This document shows positions 1 to 8,851 of a DNA stretch of 64,000 nt, piece by piece (position 1 is the first letter of the stretch; every line of letters starts with the position of its first letter). Made by a program: the position numbers and the translations under genes. A model generated the notes under the pieces. That model did no database searches and had not been told where the DNA came from. It saw nothing but the letters and a program-made list of their open reading frames with translations. Origin of the DNA: Sphingomonas naasensis. GTDB lineage: Bacteria; Pseudomonadota; Alphaproteobacteria; Sphingomonadales; Sphingomonadaceae. The stretch lies in NCBI RefSeq assembly GCF_004792695.1, contig NZ_SRXU01000011.1, forward strand, positions 1 to 64,000. Direction: 5' to 3'.

Positions 1-894
1 GGCGACGCCGCCGCCGCGCTGTCGCCGTCGGTGCGCCGCGCGGTGCTCGAGACCGGGGTCGATCCCTCGACCGTGCAGGGCACCGGCAAGGACGGCCGCC
101 TGACCAAGGACGATGTCGTCGCCGCTGCTGCCGCCAAGCCCGCCGCTGCGCCCTCCGCGACGCCGGCGCCTGCCGCCGCGGCCCCCGCGGGCGGCCGCAA
201 GGAAGAGCGCGTCCGCATGACGCGCCTGCGCCAGACCGTCGCCAAGCGCCTCAAGGAAGCGCAGAACACCGCCGCGATGCTGACGACGTTCAACGACGTC
301 GACATGACCGAAGTCATCGCGGCGCGGACGAAGTACAAGGATCTGTTCGAGAAGAAGCACGGCGTCCGCCTCGGCTTCATGGGCTTCTTCGTGAAGGCCG
401 CCGTCCAGGCGCTGCGCGACATCCCGTCGGTCAACGCCTCGATCGAGGGCGACGAGATCGTCTATCACGATTATGCCGACATCTCGGTCGCGGTCTCCGC
501 GCCGCAGGGCCTCGTCGTCCCGGTGATCCGCGACGCGCAGGACCTGTCGGTCGCCGGCATCGAGAAGACGATCGGCGACTTCGGCAAGCGCGCCAAGGAA
601 GGCACGCTCAAGATGGAAGAGATGAAGGGCGGCACCTTCACCATCTCGAACGGCGGCGTGTTCGGCTCGCTGATGTCGACTCCGATCATCAACCCGCCGC
701 AGTCGGCCGTGCTCGGCCTGCACCGCATCGAGGACCGCCCGGTGGTCCGCGACGGCCAGGTCGTCGTCCGCCCGATGATGTATCTGGCGCTCAGCTACGA
801 TCACCGCCTGATCGACGGCCGCGAGGCCGTGACCTTCCTCGTCGCACTCAAGAACGCGATCGAGGATCCGACCCGGCTGCTGATCGACCTGTAA
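1..894 (+). CDS. odhB: Dihydrolipoyllysine-residue succinyltransferase (E2 of 2-oxoglutarate dehydrogenase), 3' part
   Basis: The reading frame is open from the first base, so the lipoyl domain and true start lie outside the window. What is seen is the E3/E1-binding domain (SPSVRRAVLE, then GTGKDGRLTKDDV), an Ala/Pro linker, and the full catalytic domain ending in the active-site signature SYDHRLIDGREAV, whose His and Asp act in acyl transfer. The enzyme moves the succinyl group from lipoamide to CoA in the TCA cycle. lpd (E3) follows 125 bp downstream, which supports the succinyl rather than acetyl assignment, although E2 paralogues are close. The name sucB is also used. Confidence 0.93.
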   Translation, partial: GDAAAALSPSVRRAVLETGVDPSTVQGTGKDGRLTKDDVVAAAAAKPAAAPSATPAPAAAAPAGGRKEERVRMTRLRQTVAKRLKEAQNTAAMLTTFNDVDMTEVIAARTKYKDLFEKKHGVRLGFMGFFVKAAVQALRDIPSVNASIEGDEIVYHDYADISVAVSAPQGLVVPVIRDAQDLSVAGIEKTIGDFGKRAKEGTLKMEEMKGGTFTISNGGVFGSLMSTPIINPPQSAVLGLHRIEDRPVVRDGQVVVRPMMYLALSYDHRLIDGREAVTFLVALKNAIEDPTRLLIDL

Positions 895-900
895 TCCACT

Positions 901-1004
901 GTTCCCCGGCGAAGGCCGGGGTCCAGTCCGGCCGACATTTGTAACGACGCGAGACGCTCACCAAATCCCGTCTCGAAACTGGGCCCCGGCATCCGCCGGG
1001 GAAC
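901..1004. repeat. Paired inverted palindromic element (ccccggcgaaggccgggg type) between odhB and lpd
   Basis: A left unit (901-927, gttccccggcgaaggccggg then gtccagt) faces an inverted right unit (978-1004, actgggccccgg...ccggggaac) with about 50 bp between. Each unit is itself a small hairpin and the two can pair with each other. The same sequence recurs at 41948-42047 and, partly, at 15092-15164 and 51747-51783. It is REP-like and may terminate or attenuate transcription between odhB and lpd. Confidence 0.8.
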
Positions 1005-1019
1005 AAGGAAGAGAAGAAA

Positions 1020-2414
1020 ATGGCTGAATACGACTTCGACGTTCTCGTGATCGGCTCCGGCCCCGGCGGCTATGTCGCCGCGATCCGCGCCGCGCAGCTC
1101 GGCTTGCGCACCGGCTGCGTCGAGAGCCGCGAGACGCTGGGCGGCACTTGCCTCAATGTCGGCTGCATCCCGTCCAAGGCGTTGCTCAACGCCTCCGAGC
1201 TGTTCCACGAGGCCGCTTCGGGCGCGCTCGCCAAGCACGGCGTCAAGCTGGGCAGCGTCGAGCTCGATCTGCCGGCGATGATGGCCGACAAGGACAAGGC
1301 CGTGAAGGGCCTGACCGGCGGCATCGAGTTCCTGTTCAAGAAGAACAAGGTCGAATGGGTGAAGGGCCTCGGCACCTTCATCGACGCGCACACCGTCGAG
1401 GTCGGCGAGCGGAAAGTCACCGCCAAGAATATCGTCATCGCCACCGGCTCGTCGGTCACGCCGCTCCCCGGCGTCACAATCGACCAGAAGGTCGTCGTCG
1501 ACTCGACCGGCGCGATCGCGCTGGAGAAGGTTCCCGAGCACATGGTCGTGATCGGCGGCGGCGTGATCGGGCTCGAATTGGGCTCGGTGTGGCAGCGCCT
1601 CGGCGCCAGGGTCACCGTGGTCGAGTTCCTCGATCAGCTGCTCCCCGGCATGGACGGCGAAGTCCGCAAGGAAGCCGCCAAGATCTTCAAGAAGCAGGGC
1701 ATGGAGATCAAGCTCTCGACCAAGGTCACCGGCGTCACCGTCAATGGCGGCAAGGCGACCGTGAAGGTGGAGCCCGCCGCGGGGGGTGCTGCCGAGACGA
1801 TCGAGGCCGATGCCGTGCTCGTCTCGATCGGCCGCAAGCCCAACACCGACGGCCTCGGCCTCGACAAGATCGGGCTCGAAGTGAACAAGCGCGGCCAGGT
1901 CGAGACCGATCACGACTTCCGCACCAAGGTGGAAGGCGTCTGGGCGATCGGCGACGTCATCCCCGGCCCGATGCTCGCGCACAAGGCCGAGGATGAAGGC
2001 ATCGCGGTCGCTGAGAACATCGCCGGCCTCACCGGCATCGTGAACCACGATGTCATCCCGTCAGTGGTCTACACCCATCCCGAGATCGCCGGCGTCGGCC
2101 TGACCGAAGAGCAGGCCAAGGAGCGCGGCGAGATCAAGGTCGGCAAGTTCCCGATGGCGGGCAACAGCCGCGCCAAGGCGATCGACGACACGGTCGGCTG
2201 GGTGAAGGTGATCGCCGACGCCAGGACCGATCGCGTGCTCGGCGCGTGGATCATCACTTCGGTGGCCGGGACGATGATCGCGCAGGTCGCGCAGGCGATG
2301 GAGTTCGGCGCGACGTCCGAGGATATCGCGTACACCTGCCACGCCCATCCCACGCACAGCGAGGCGATCAAGGAAGCCGCGATGGGCGTGCTCGGCAAGC
2401 CGATCCACATCTGA
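1020..2414 (+). CDS. lpd: Dihydrolipoyl dehydrogenase (E3)
   Basis: 464 residues, normal length. It reoxidises dihydrolipoamide on the E2 subunit using FAD and NAD+. Seen: N-terminal FAD site (VIGSGPGGYVAAIRAAQLG), the redox-active disulfide GGTCLNVGCIPSK, the NAD-binding VIGGGVIGLELGSVWQRLG, the second FAD motif VWAIGDV, and the C-terminal dimerisation His-Glu motif in CHAHPTHSEAIKEAA. The start is preceded by a purine-rich aaggaagagaag. It follows odhB, so it serves the 2-oxoglutarate dehydrogenase complex and probably other 2-oxoacid dehydrogenases. Its stop overlaps the next start as ATGA-type (TGATG). Confidence 0.97.
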   Translation: MAEYDFDVLVIGSGPGGYVAAIRAAQLGLRTGCVESRETLGGTCLNVGCIPSKALLNASELFHEAASGALAKHGVKLGSVELDLPAMMADKDKAVKGLTGGIEFLFKKNKVEWVKGLGTFIDAHTVEVGERKVTAKNIVIATGSSVTPLPGVTIDQKVVVDSTGAIALEKVPEHMVVIGGGVIGLELGSVWQRLGARVTVVEFLDQLLPGMDGEVRKEAAKIFKKQGMEIKLSTKVTGVTVNGGKATVKVEPAAGGAAETIEADAVLVSIGRKPNTDGLGLDKIGLEVNKRGQVETDHDFRTKVEGVWAIGDVIPGPMLAHKAEDEGIAVAENIAGLTGIVNHDVIPSVVYTHPEIAGVGLTEEQAKERGEIKVGKFPMAGNSRAKAIDDTVGWVKVIADARTDRVLGAWIITSVAGTMIAQVAQAMEFGATSEDIAYTCHAHPTHSEAIKEAAMGVLGKPIHI

Positions 2415-2872
2415 TGATCCGGCTCGGCGCGGCGCTGCTGTTGCTCGCCGCGCCGTTGCCGGCGTCCGCGCAGGACGCCACGATCAGCGTTCCCGAAAAC
2501 GACCCGGAGATGCGCGCCGCGATCGCGAAGGCGCGCGCCGGGCTGCCGGTATTCTTTGGCCACGTCACCGCCCCCGCGCCCGGCGAAGGCGGCTTCCTGA
2601 TCAAGTTCGACCTGATCCCCGGCGCGGCTGCCGAGTTCGTCTGGGCCGAGATCGTCTCGCATCGCGGTGGCGCCAGCGTCGCCCGGCTCGTCAACGCGCC
2701 GCTTGCTCGCGGCTTCGTCAAAGGCCAGCAGGTCACCGTCCAGGATGGCGAGGTGATCGACTGGGCCTGGTGGCGCGAGGGCGTGATGCAGGGCGGCGCG
2801 ACGATGCGTGTGCTGATCGCGCGGATGCCGCCCGCGGAGGCGCAGGCGATGCGCGCGCGGTTCGGCTGGTAG
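2414..2872 (+). CDS. Exported DUF2314-type protein
   Basis: 152 residues. The ATG shares a base with the lpd stop, so it is translationally coupled. The N-terminus is a clear Sec signal peptide (MIRLGAALLLLAAPLPASAQ) cut after ASA. The mature part matches the DUF2314 pattern: EMRAAIAKARAGLPVFF, a central E-F-VWAEI, LVNAPL, then VQDGEVIDWAWWREGVMQGG. DUF2314 proteins are small and of unknown function; this one is predicted to be periplasmic. No catalytic residues can be named. Confidence 0.8.
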   Translation: MIRLGAALLLLAAPLPASAQDATISVPENDPEMRAAIAKARAGLPVFFGHVTAPAPGEGGFLIKFDLIPGAAAEFVWAEIVSHRGGASVARLVNAPLARGFVKGQQVTVQDGEVIDWAWWREGVMQGGATMRVLIARMPPAEAQAMRARFGW

Positions 2873-2951
2873 CAGCCACCATTCGTCCCCTTTGCCGAGT
2901 CCTTTCACCACCGCGTCCCGTTGAATCTCCAGCAGAATCAGGAGATTCATC

Positions 2952-3158
2952 ATGTCCCGTGACACCCATCGCGTGATGCCCCATCCCGATGGCTGGCAGG
3001 TCAAACGCGACAACGGCGAACGCGCCAGCCATGTGACGACCACCAAGGTCGAGGCCGAAGGCTATGCCCGGCCAATCAGCCAGCATCAGCATACCGAGCT
3101 GACCATCCACGGCCTCGACGGCCGCATGCAGCGTTCGGACAGCCACCCCAAACGCTAG
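2952..3158 (+). CDS. Small DUF2188-like protein
   Basis: 68 residues. It has the DUF2188 look: V-x-P-H-P-D-GWQVKRDNGERASHV, a helix with K-x-E-A, and the final HGLDGRMQRSDSHP, which resembles the usual end of such proteins. ATG is preceded by aatcaggagattcat, with agga at a good distance. Function unknown; cytoplasmic, highly charged and His-rich. It sits alone between the DUF2314 gene and the serine hydrolase. Confidence 0.75.
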   Translation: MSRDTHRVMPHPDGWQVKRDNGERASHVTTTKVEAEGYARPISQHQHTELTIHGLDGRMQRSDSHPKR

Positions 3159-3165
3159 CCACGAC

Positions 3166-3200
3166 TTGCGGTCGCTCTCTTGGTGTTATATCGATATAAC
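3166..3200 (+). promoter_or_regulatory. Promoter with 16-bp perfect palindromic operator GTTATATCGATATAAC
   Basis: The perfect palindrome lies at 3185-3200, 20 bp before the serine hydrolase ATG. It contains a possible -10 (TATATC, 3187-3192) with a weak -35 (TTGCGG, 3166-3171) at a short 15-bp spacing. A dimeric repressor bound here would block polymerase. The regulator is not identified. Confidence 0.6.
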
Positions 3201-3219
3201 ACACAACGGGAGGGACCTC

Positions 3220-4554
3220 ATGCACCGCTTCGCCATCAGCCTGCTCGCGCTCACCGTCTGCGCCGCCCCGGCGCTGGCGCAGGACGCGAACCGGATGCAG
3301 CAGGTCATCGCGCTCGACGCCGACAAGGGCGAGTTCATGGGGGCGGTGCTGGTCGCGCGCGACGGCCAGCTGCTGCTCGATCGCGGCTATGGCTCGGCCA
3401 ATCTCGAGTGGAAGATTCCCAACGACGGCGACACCAAATTCCGCCTAGGATCGGTGAGCAAGCAGTTCACCGCAGCCGCGATCCTGCTGCTTCAGGAGCG
3501 CGGCAAGCTCAGCCTCGACGCGCCGCTGAAGACCTATCTCGCCGATGCGCCCGCGGCGTGGGAAAAGGTCACCGTCCGCCACTTGCTCAGCCACACCGGC
3601 GGCATTCCCAACTTCACTGGCTTTCCTGATTACGAGAAGACCAAGGGTCTCCCGGCCACGCTCGACAGCCTGATCGCCCGCTTCCGCGACAAGCCGCTCG
3701 ACTTTCAGCCCGGCGAGAAGTTCGCCTATTCGAACTCGGGCTATATCCTGCTCACCGCGATCGTCGAAAAGGCGAGCGTCCAGCCCTATGCCGCGTTCGT
3801 CGCCGACAATATCTTCAAGCCGCTCGGCATGGGCGACAGCGGCTATGACAGCCACGCCGCCGTGCTGTCCCATCGCGCTTCGGGCTACACGCCGTCGCCG
3901 CACGGCGTGGTCAACACCGACTATATCGACATGACCATCCCGCAAGGCGCGGGCGCGCTCTATTCGACCACTCACGATCTGCTGAAATGGAATCGGGGGC
4001 TATTCGGCGGGAAGCTGCTCAAGCCCGACTCATTGAAGGCGATGACCACCCCGGTGAAGGACAATTACGCGCTCGGCCTGTTCGTCGCCAATGCCGATGG
4101 CGCGACGGTGATCAATCACGGCGGCGGGATCGAGGGCTTCAATACCTGGCTCGGCTATGATCCCGATCGCAAGCTCACCGTCGTGGTGCTCGGCAACCTC
4201 AACGGCGGCGCGCCCAATCGGATCGGCAAGTCGCTGATGACTCTCGCGCGTGGCGGCCCGGTCGTGCTCCCCGGCGAGCGACAAGCCGTCGCGGTGCCGC
4301 CTGAGAAGCTCCGCGAATATGAAGGCGTCTACGAGCTCGCGCCGACCTTCGCGATCACGATGCGGGTCGAGGGCGACAAGCTGATGACGCAGGCGACCGG
4401 GCAGGACGCGTTCGAGCTGTTCGCCGAGAAACCCGACCGCTTCTTCCTCAAGGTCGTCGACGCGCAAGTCGACTTCACGCGCGATGCCGCAGGCAAGGTG
4501 ACCGGGCTCGTCCTCCATCAGAACGGGCACGACGCGCCGGCGAAACGCAAGTGA
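3220..4554 (+). CDS. Exported serine hydrolase, class C beta-lactamase/D-Ala carboxypeptidase fold
   Basis: 444 residues from ATG 3220, chosen because it follows gggaggga and begins a Sec signal peptide (MHRFAISLLALTVCAAPALAQ). Class C penicillin-recognising triad: S78-V-S-K81 nucleophile motif, Y170-S-N172, and H300-G-G in place of KTG. A C-terminal region after about residue 350 resembles the lipocalin-like DUF3471 tail found in many of these. Such enzymes are esterases, peptidases or amidases; true beta-lactamase activity cannot be inferred. Periplasmic. A palindromic operator directly upstream indicates control by a dedicated repressor. Confidence 0.88.
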   Translation: MHRFAISLLALTVCAAPALAQDANRMQQVIALDADKGEFMGAVLVARDGQLLLDRGYGSANLEWKIPNDGDTKFRLGSVSKQFTAAAILLLQERGKLSLDAPLKTYLADAPAAWEKVTVRHLLSHTGGIPNFTGFPDYEKTKGLPATLDSLIARFRDKPLDFQPGEKFAYSNSGYILLTAIVEKASVQPYAAFVADNIFKPLGMGDSGYDSHAAVLSHRASGYTPSPHGVVNTDYIDMTIPQGAGALYSTTHDLLKWNRGLFGGKLLKPDSLKAMTTPVKDNYALGLFVANADGATVINHGGGIEGFNTWLGYDPDRKLTVVVLGNLNGGAPNRIGKSLMTLARGGPVVLPGERQAVAVPPEKLREYEGVYELAPTFAITMRVEGDKLMTQATGQDAFELFAEKPDRFFLKVVDAQVDFTRDAAGKVTGLVLHQNGHDAPAKRK

Positions 4555-4567
4555 CCGCCTGGGCGCC

Positions 4568-5227
4568 CTAAGCCGGGCTGGGCTGGGCCGCGCCGGTCAG
4601 TCGGGCCAAGGCGATCGTCAGCAAGGCCGCGATCAGCGCCGCGAGCCACAGGGCGTCCCAGCCCCAGCGCAGCTGGCTCGCCGCGCCCGAGACCGCGCCG
4701 GCGAGGAAGCCCAGCCATAGCGCCAGATAGGGCACCCACACCCAGCGATCGCGATCGCCCATCAGCGCGCCGGCGAGCTTCTGCCCGATCTTGACCAGCG
4801 ATCCGGTCATATAGGTCAGCCCGATCGTCACTTCGCCGTCGCGGTTGAACACGCCGTTCTCGGCGCCCATCGCCATGGCGAGCAGGACGAGCACCCAAGG
4901 TCCCGGCGCCACCGTCGCGACGATCGCGGCGAGCAGCAGCATCGCGCTCACCACCGCCATCACCGCGGGCTTGTGGCGGTGCCCCGCCGCACGGACGAGC
5001 ACGCTCGACACGATCACCCCGGCGACGAAGCTCAGGATCAGCCCGCCCGCAGTCAGCGCGTCGCCGCCCAGCCCTTGGCCGAGCCCGACGCCGAGCCGGG
5101 TCGAGTTGCCGCTCATGAACGAGGCGAAGAAGCCGCCGAGGCTGGTGAAAGCGAGCGCGTCGACGAAGCCGGCGAGCGCCGCGAGGCAGACGGCGACGGC
5201 GACGAGCGGCGATTCCGTACGGTGCAT
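4568..5227 (-). CDS. YoaK family (DUF1275) membrane protein
   Basis: 219 residues. The start at 5227 (MHRTESPLVAVAVCL) was chosen because aggagg lies just upstream; longer in-frame starts give a basic leader without family similarity. Six hydrophobic segments are seen, with family-typical ALAFTSLGGFFASFMSGNSTRLG after the first and MGAENGVFNRDGEVTIGLTYMTGSLVKIGQKL in the second half. DUF1275 proteins are inner-membrane proteins of unknown function. It is divergent from the TRIC gene, sharing a 79-bp intergenic region. Confidence 0.88.
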   Translation of the reverse strand: MHRTESPLVAVAVCLAALAGFVDALAFTSLGGFFASFMSGNSTRLGVGLGQGLGGDALTAGGLILSFVAGVIVSSVLVRAAGHRHKPAVMAVVSAMLLLAAIVATVAPGPWVLVLLAMAMGAENGVFNRDGEVTIGLTYMTGSLVKIGQKLAGALMGDRDRWVWVPYLALWLGFLAGAVSGAASQLRWGWDALWLAALIAALLTIALARLTGAAQPSPA

Positions 5228-5306
5228 GCGCCTCCTAATGCCGTACCGCGCTGCGCGCCGCCAGCCCGTGTTTGACGCGCCCGCGCCGACGGGGGAGAAG
5301 GCCGGC

Positions 5307-5939
5307 ATGCAAGCTCAGGTCGCCGAGCATATCGGCCCCATCCTTCCCTGGCTCGACATGTGCGGGATCGCCGTGTTCGCCGCCACCGGCGCGCTCTCGG
5401 CGACGCGGCGCGGGCAGACCTTCGTCACCGCCGCCTTCTTCGCGCTGATCACCGGGGTCGGCGGCGGCACGATCCGCGACCTGCTGATCGGCGCGCCGGT
5501 CTTCTGGGTGCACGACGCTACCGTCGCGGTGCTGATCCTCGCGGTGGCGGTCGCGGTATGGCTCACGCCGCAGCGCTGGTGGAGCGATCGCACCTTCGAC
5601 TGGCTCGATGCCTTCGGGCTCGCCGCCTATGCCGCGTTCGGCGCCGCCAAGGCGATGGGCTGGGGCATCCCGCCGGTCCCTGCCGCGCTGATGGGGATCA
5701 TGACCGCGTGCGTCGGCGGGATCATCCGCGACGTGCTGGTCGGCGAGCCGTCGATCCTGATGCGCCCCGAGCTCTACGTCACCGCCGCCGCGCTGGCATC
5801 GGCGGTCTATGTCGCGCTGAGCCTAGCGGGCCTCACCCCGCTGGCGGCAGGCCTGATCGCCGCCGCCGCGGGCTTTGCGCTGCGCGCCGCTGCCATCGTC
5901 TGGAAGCTGGGGCTTCCCGCATATCGGGGGAGCCGCTGA
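5307..5939 (+). CDS. Trimeric intracellular cation channel (TRIC/UPF0126) family protein
   Basis: 210 residues from ATG 5307, preceded by gggggagaagg. Two repeated three-helix units are visible, each with the glycine-rich family signature: AALITGVGGGTIRDLLIG in the first and MGIMTACVGGIIRDVLVGEP in the second. Bacterial members form homotrimeric K+-permeable channels in the inner membrane. The stop overlaps the next ATG (TGATG), suggesting co-translation with the 124-aa protein that follows. Confidence 0.9.
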   Translation: MQAQVAEHIGPILPWLDMCGIAVFAATGALSATRRGQTFVTAAFFALITGVGGGTIRDLLIGAPVFWVHDATVAVLILAVAVAVWLTPQRWWSDRTFDWLDAFGLAAYAAFGAAKAMGWGIPPVPAALMGIMTACVGGIIRDVLVGEPSILMRPELYVTAAALASAVYVALSLAGLTPLAAGLIAAAAGFALRAAAIVWKLGLPAYRGSR

Positions 5940-6313
5940 TGCTGGTGCTCGCCATGATGCTCGATCTCGCGCCGCTCGATCGGCTCGTCGGCCATTGCTG
6001 GCGCGGCGAGCTCAAGCCCGGCGAGTTCGACACGCATTGCTTCGACCGCAACGGCACCGGCGTGCGCGACCATCACGAAGTCGTGGTCGCCGGGCGCACG
6101 GTCTATTGGGGCGAATCCGATTTCAGCTGGGACGCGACGGCCGGCCGCATCGCCTTCGCCTATCGCAACGCCGGCGGACCGGTGACGAGCGGCCTCGCCA
6201 CGGTCAGCCCCGAGGGCATCGATTTCGGCCATGTCCAATGGCGCTGGGACGGCGATACCGCCTATGTGATGCTCCGCGAAGGCGCGCGCGTTCGCTTCGT
6301 CCGGACCGATTAG
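5939..6313 (+). CDS. Small beta-rich protein of unknown function
   Basis: 124 residues, ATG overlapping the TRIC stop. It opens with a hydrophobic stretch (MLVLAMMLDLAPLDRL) that could be a weak signal peptide, then GHCWRGEL and alternating short strands (VVVAGRTVYWGESDFSW, GIDFGHVQWRW). The pattern of a W-x-G-containing start followed by a small barrel recalls DUF6265-like proteins, but I cannot assign a family firmly. Its coupling to the channel gene is the only functional hint. Confidence 0.65.
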   Translation: MLVLAMMLDLAPLDRLVGHCWRGELKPGEFDTHCFDRNGTGVRDHHEVVVAGRTVYWGESDFSWDATAGRIAFAYRNAGGPVTSGLATVSPEGIDFGHVQWRWDGDTAYVMLREGARVRFVRTD

Positions 6314-6870
6314 GCCCGCACCACACCCACGTCGCTGAACTTCTTCGGCTCGACCGGGGGCACCACAGGATCGTTGAGCTGGCATTGCCAGATGCCGACG
6401 TCGATCCACTGCCCGTGCTTGAAACCGACCTCGCGATAGACTCCGGCGCGGCGGAAGCCGACCGCTTCGTGCAGCCGGATCGAGCGGTCATTGGGCAGCG
6501 CGATCGCGCCGATCGCATGGACGAAGCCCTGCGCGCGGAGCGTGTCGATCATTGCCTCGTAGAGCAATCGCCCCACCCCCGAGCCGCTCGACGCGTCGGT
6601 CAGATAAATCGAGGTCTCGCAGACATAGCGATAGGCCGGCCGGTCGCGGAACTTGGTGGCATAGGCATAGCCGATCACCCCGCCCTCGGCCTCGCCGTTG
6701 GTCGCGACCAGCCAAGGATAGAGGCCGTCGCTGGCCGCCATGCGCGTCCGCATCGCCCGCGCGTCGGGCGGGTCGATCTCGAACGAGACGGTGCCGGTCA
6801 ACACGTGCGGCGCGTAGATCGCGGCGATCGATGCGGCATCAGCGGGCCCCGCCGCGCGGATCGCGATCAC
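6310..6870 (-). CDS. GNAT N-acetyltransferase, phosphinothricin acetyltransferase-like
   Basis: 186 residues from a GTG start whose GTGA overlaps the sppA stop. Pat/Bar-type features: IRAAGPADAASIAAIYAPHV near the N-terminus, TGTVSFE, the YAYATKFRDRPAYRY block, and the acetyl-CoA loop GSGVGRLLYEAMI. GFKHGQWIDVGIWQ near the end is typical of phosphinothricin acetyltransferase homologues; most chromosomal copies act on methionine derivatives or other amino compounds. It converges tail-to-tail with the 124-aa gene, the two stops overlapping by 4 bp. Confidence 0.88.
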   Translation of the reverse strand: MIAIRAAGPADAASIAAIYAPHVLTGTVSFEIDPPDARAMRTRMAASDGLYPWLVATNGEAEGGVIGYAYATKFRDRPAYRYVCETSIYLTDASSGSGVGRLLYEAMIDTLRAQGFVHAIGAIALPNDRSIRLHEAVGFRRAGVYREVGFKHGQWIDVGIWQCQLNDPVVPPVEPKKFSDVGVVRA

Positions 6871-8759
6871 AGGCCGATCCTCGTGAGCAACAGGTCGAGC
6901 AGCTTGCGATCCTCCGTTCGTGGGTTGGGCGGCGCCAACGCGGCGCATTCGAGGCAACGCGCCTGCACCGAGCCGCCCAGCGCCAGTCGCCGCGCGTCGC
7001 CCAGTGCCTGGCCGAGCAGCGCGCGCCGCTCGGCGGCGATGCGGCCGTACAGATCGGCCCCGGCAGGCTGATCGGCCCAATCGTCGTCATCGCTGTCGCC
7101 GCCCGCCAGCGAGGCGAGGAACTGCATCCAGCCGCTCGGCTGCTTTTCGAGATAGACCGCGTGCACCTTGCCCGGATCGAGCTTGGCGCGCTGCGCCGCG
7201 TCGGCGATCGCCGCGTCGATCCCGCCGAACCGATCGACCAGCCGCAGCTGGTGCGCGGTCCCGCCGATCCACACCCGGCCCTGGCCGATCTCGTCGACGC
7301 GCTGCGGCGTCAGTTTGCGCGATTGGGCGACCAGCCCGATGAAGCGCGCATAGCCGGCCTCGATCGCGGACTGCAGGATCCGATCGGTCACCGGATTGAT
7401 CCCGCCCATCACGTCGGGCTGGCCCGAAAGCGGCGTGGTCCGCACGCCGTCGGTGGTCACGCCGATCTTGGCGAGGCTGTTCTCGAACGACGGCAGCACG
7501 CCGAAGATGCCGATCGAGCCGGTGATCGTCGAAGGCTCGGCGAAGATCGCATCGCCCGCGGTCGACACCCAATAGCCGCCGCTCGCCGCGAGGCTGCCCA
7601 TCGACACCACCACCGGCAGGCCCTGCGCCTTGGCGTGGAGCACCGCCTGACGGATCTGCTCGGACGCCATCGCCGAACCGCCGGGTGAATCGACGCGCAC
7701 CACCAGTGCCTTGAGATTCTTATCGGCCAGCCCCTTGAGCAGCAGATTGCTCACCGTCTCGCCGCCGGCATGGCCCGGCCCCGCCCGGCCGTCGACGATC
7801 TCGCCGGCGACGGTGATCACCCCGATCGCGTCGCCGCCGGTCGGCGCCGGATTGGCGGCGATCCAGTCGCCGAGCTTGATCGCCTTGAAGCTGCCCGCGG
7901 GCTTGCCGCCCGGCGCGCCGACGATCTCGGCGACGCGCTTGCCGAACGCCAGCCGATCGCCGAGCTTGTCGACGAGGCCATAGGAGAGATTCGCCGCGGC
8001 GATGTCACCGTGCGCGCCGGTCACCACCGCGTCGGGCTGCGCAAGATAATCGGCGATCCGCGCCTTGGGCCGCGCCTTGGTCACCGCTTCGCGCCACTGC
8101 GCGAAGAGCGCGCCGTACAACGCATCGTTCGCCTCGCGCGCCTCGGGCGACATGTCGCTGCGGATATAGGGCTCGACCGCCGATTTGAACTTGCCGACCT
8201 TGTAGACGTGCGCATTGACGCCGAGCTTGTCCATCAGCCCCTTGTAATAGAGCTGCGTGCTGCCCGGCCCGGCGAACAGCGTGCCGCCCAGCGGATTGAC
8301 CCAGACCTCGCTGGCATTGGCGGCGAGCGCATAGCCGTCATCGGTATAGCCGGTGGCATAGGCGAGCACCGGCTTGCCGCTCGCGCGGATCTTGCCGATC
8401 GCCTGCGCCACCTCGTCGATCGCCGCGGGATAGCCGCCCATGAACCGGTCGAGATCGAGCACCACCGCCTTGACCCGTCCGTCGGTCCGCGCGGTGTCCA
8501 GCGCGCGCAGCACGTCGCGCAGGCGATTCTGCCGGGTCACCTCGCCGCCGCCGAGCTGCGCGAAGGGATCGACCTGCTCGGGCTGCTCGACCAGCGTCCC
8601 GTCGAGCGCGACGACCAGTGCGCCATCGGTGACCGCGGCCTTGTTCGGCTTGTACGAAAGCACCGCGAACAATGCCCCGAAGAACAGCAGCAGCAGGACG
8701 AGGACGAGGAGGTCCTTGATCCCGACAAGAATCTTCCAGGCGCCCCGAACCAGCTTCAC
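6867..8759 (-). CDS. sppA: Signal peptide peptidase SppA, 67K type (protease IV)
   Basis: 630 residues. It degrades cleaved signal peptides in the inner membrane, active site facing the periplasm. One N-terminal transmembrane helix (DLLVLVLLLLFFGALFAVL) is followed by two tandem ClpP-like halves. The catalytic Lys is K192 in GKFKSAVEP of the first half; the nucleophile is S362 in SPGGSAMASE of the second, the Ser/Lys dyad arrangement of E. coli SppA. The tail keeps a CLECA motif like the C-terminal CLTCA of E. coli. A GNAT gene is coupled downstream. It follows the DUF2189 gene by 92 bp. Confidence 0.95.
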   Translation of the reverse strand: MKLVRGAWKILVGIKDLLVLVLLLLFFGALFAVLSYKPNKAAVTDGALVVALDGTLVEQPEQVDPFAQLGGGEVTRQNRLRDVLRALDTARTDGRVKAVVLDLDRFMGGYPAAIDEVAQAIGKIRASGKPVLAYATGYTDDGYALAANASEVWVNPLGGTLFAGPGSTQLYYKGLMDKLGVNAHVYKVGKFKSAVEPYIRSDMSPEAREANDALYGALFAQWREAVTKARPKARIADYLAQPDAVVTGAHGDIAAANLSYGLVDKLGDRLAFGKRVAEIVGAPGGKPAGSFKAIKLGDWIAANPAPTGGDAIGVITVAGEIVDGRAGPGHAGGETVSNLLLKGLADKNLKALVVRVDSPGGSAMASEQIRQAVLHAKAQGLPVVVSMGSLAASGGYWVSTAGDAIFAEPSTITGSIGIFGVLPSFENSLAKIGVTTDGVRTTPLSGQPDVMGGINPVTDRILQSAIEAGYARFIGLVAQSRKLTPQRVDEIGQGRVWIGGTAHQLRLVDRFGGIDAAIADAAQRAKLDPGKVHAVYLEKQPSGWMQFLASLAGGDSDDDDWADQPAGADLYGRIAAERRALLGQALGDARRLALGGSVQARCLECAALAPPNPRTEDRKLLDLLLTRIGL

Positions 8760-8851
8760 GTGTGCCGCTCCATCAATTGCGCGCCCCTGCTACCGGATGG
8801 CGGGAGGCGAGTAAACGGCCCGTGTATTATTAAACCAATACAGGCCCGGTC

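Noticed and set aside
901..1004. CRISPR-like repeats
   Set aside because: Only paired inverted units, no regular direct repeats or spacers, and no cas gene in the window.
3220..4554. Class C beta-lactamase resistance gene
   Set aside because: SxxK and YxN are present but the third motif is HGG and a C-terminal extra domain exists; these fit the broad serine hydrolase/esterase group.
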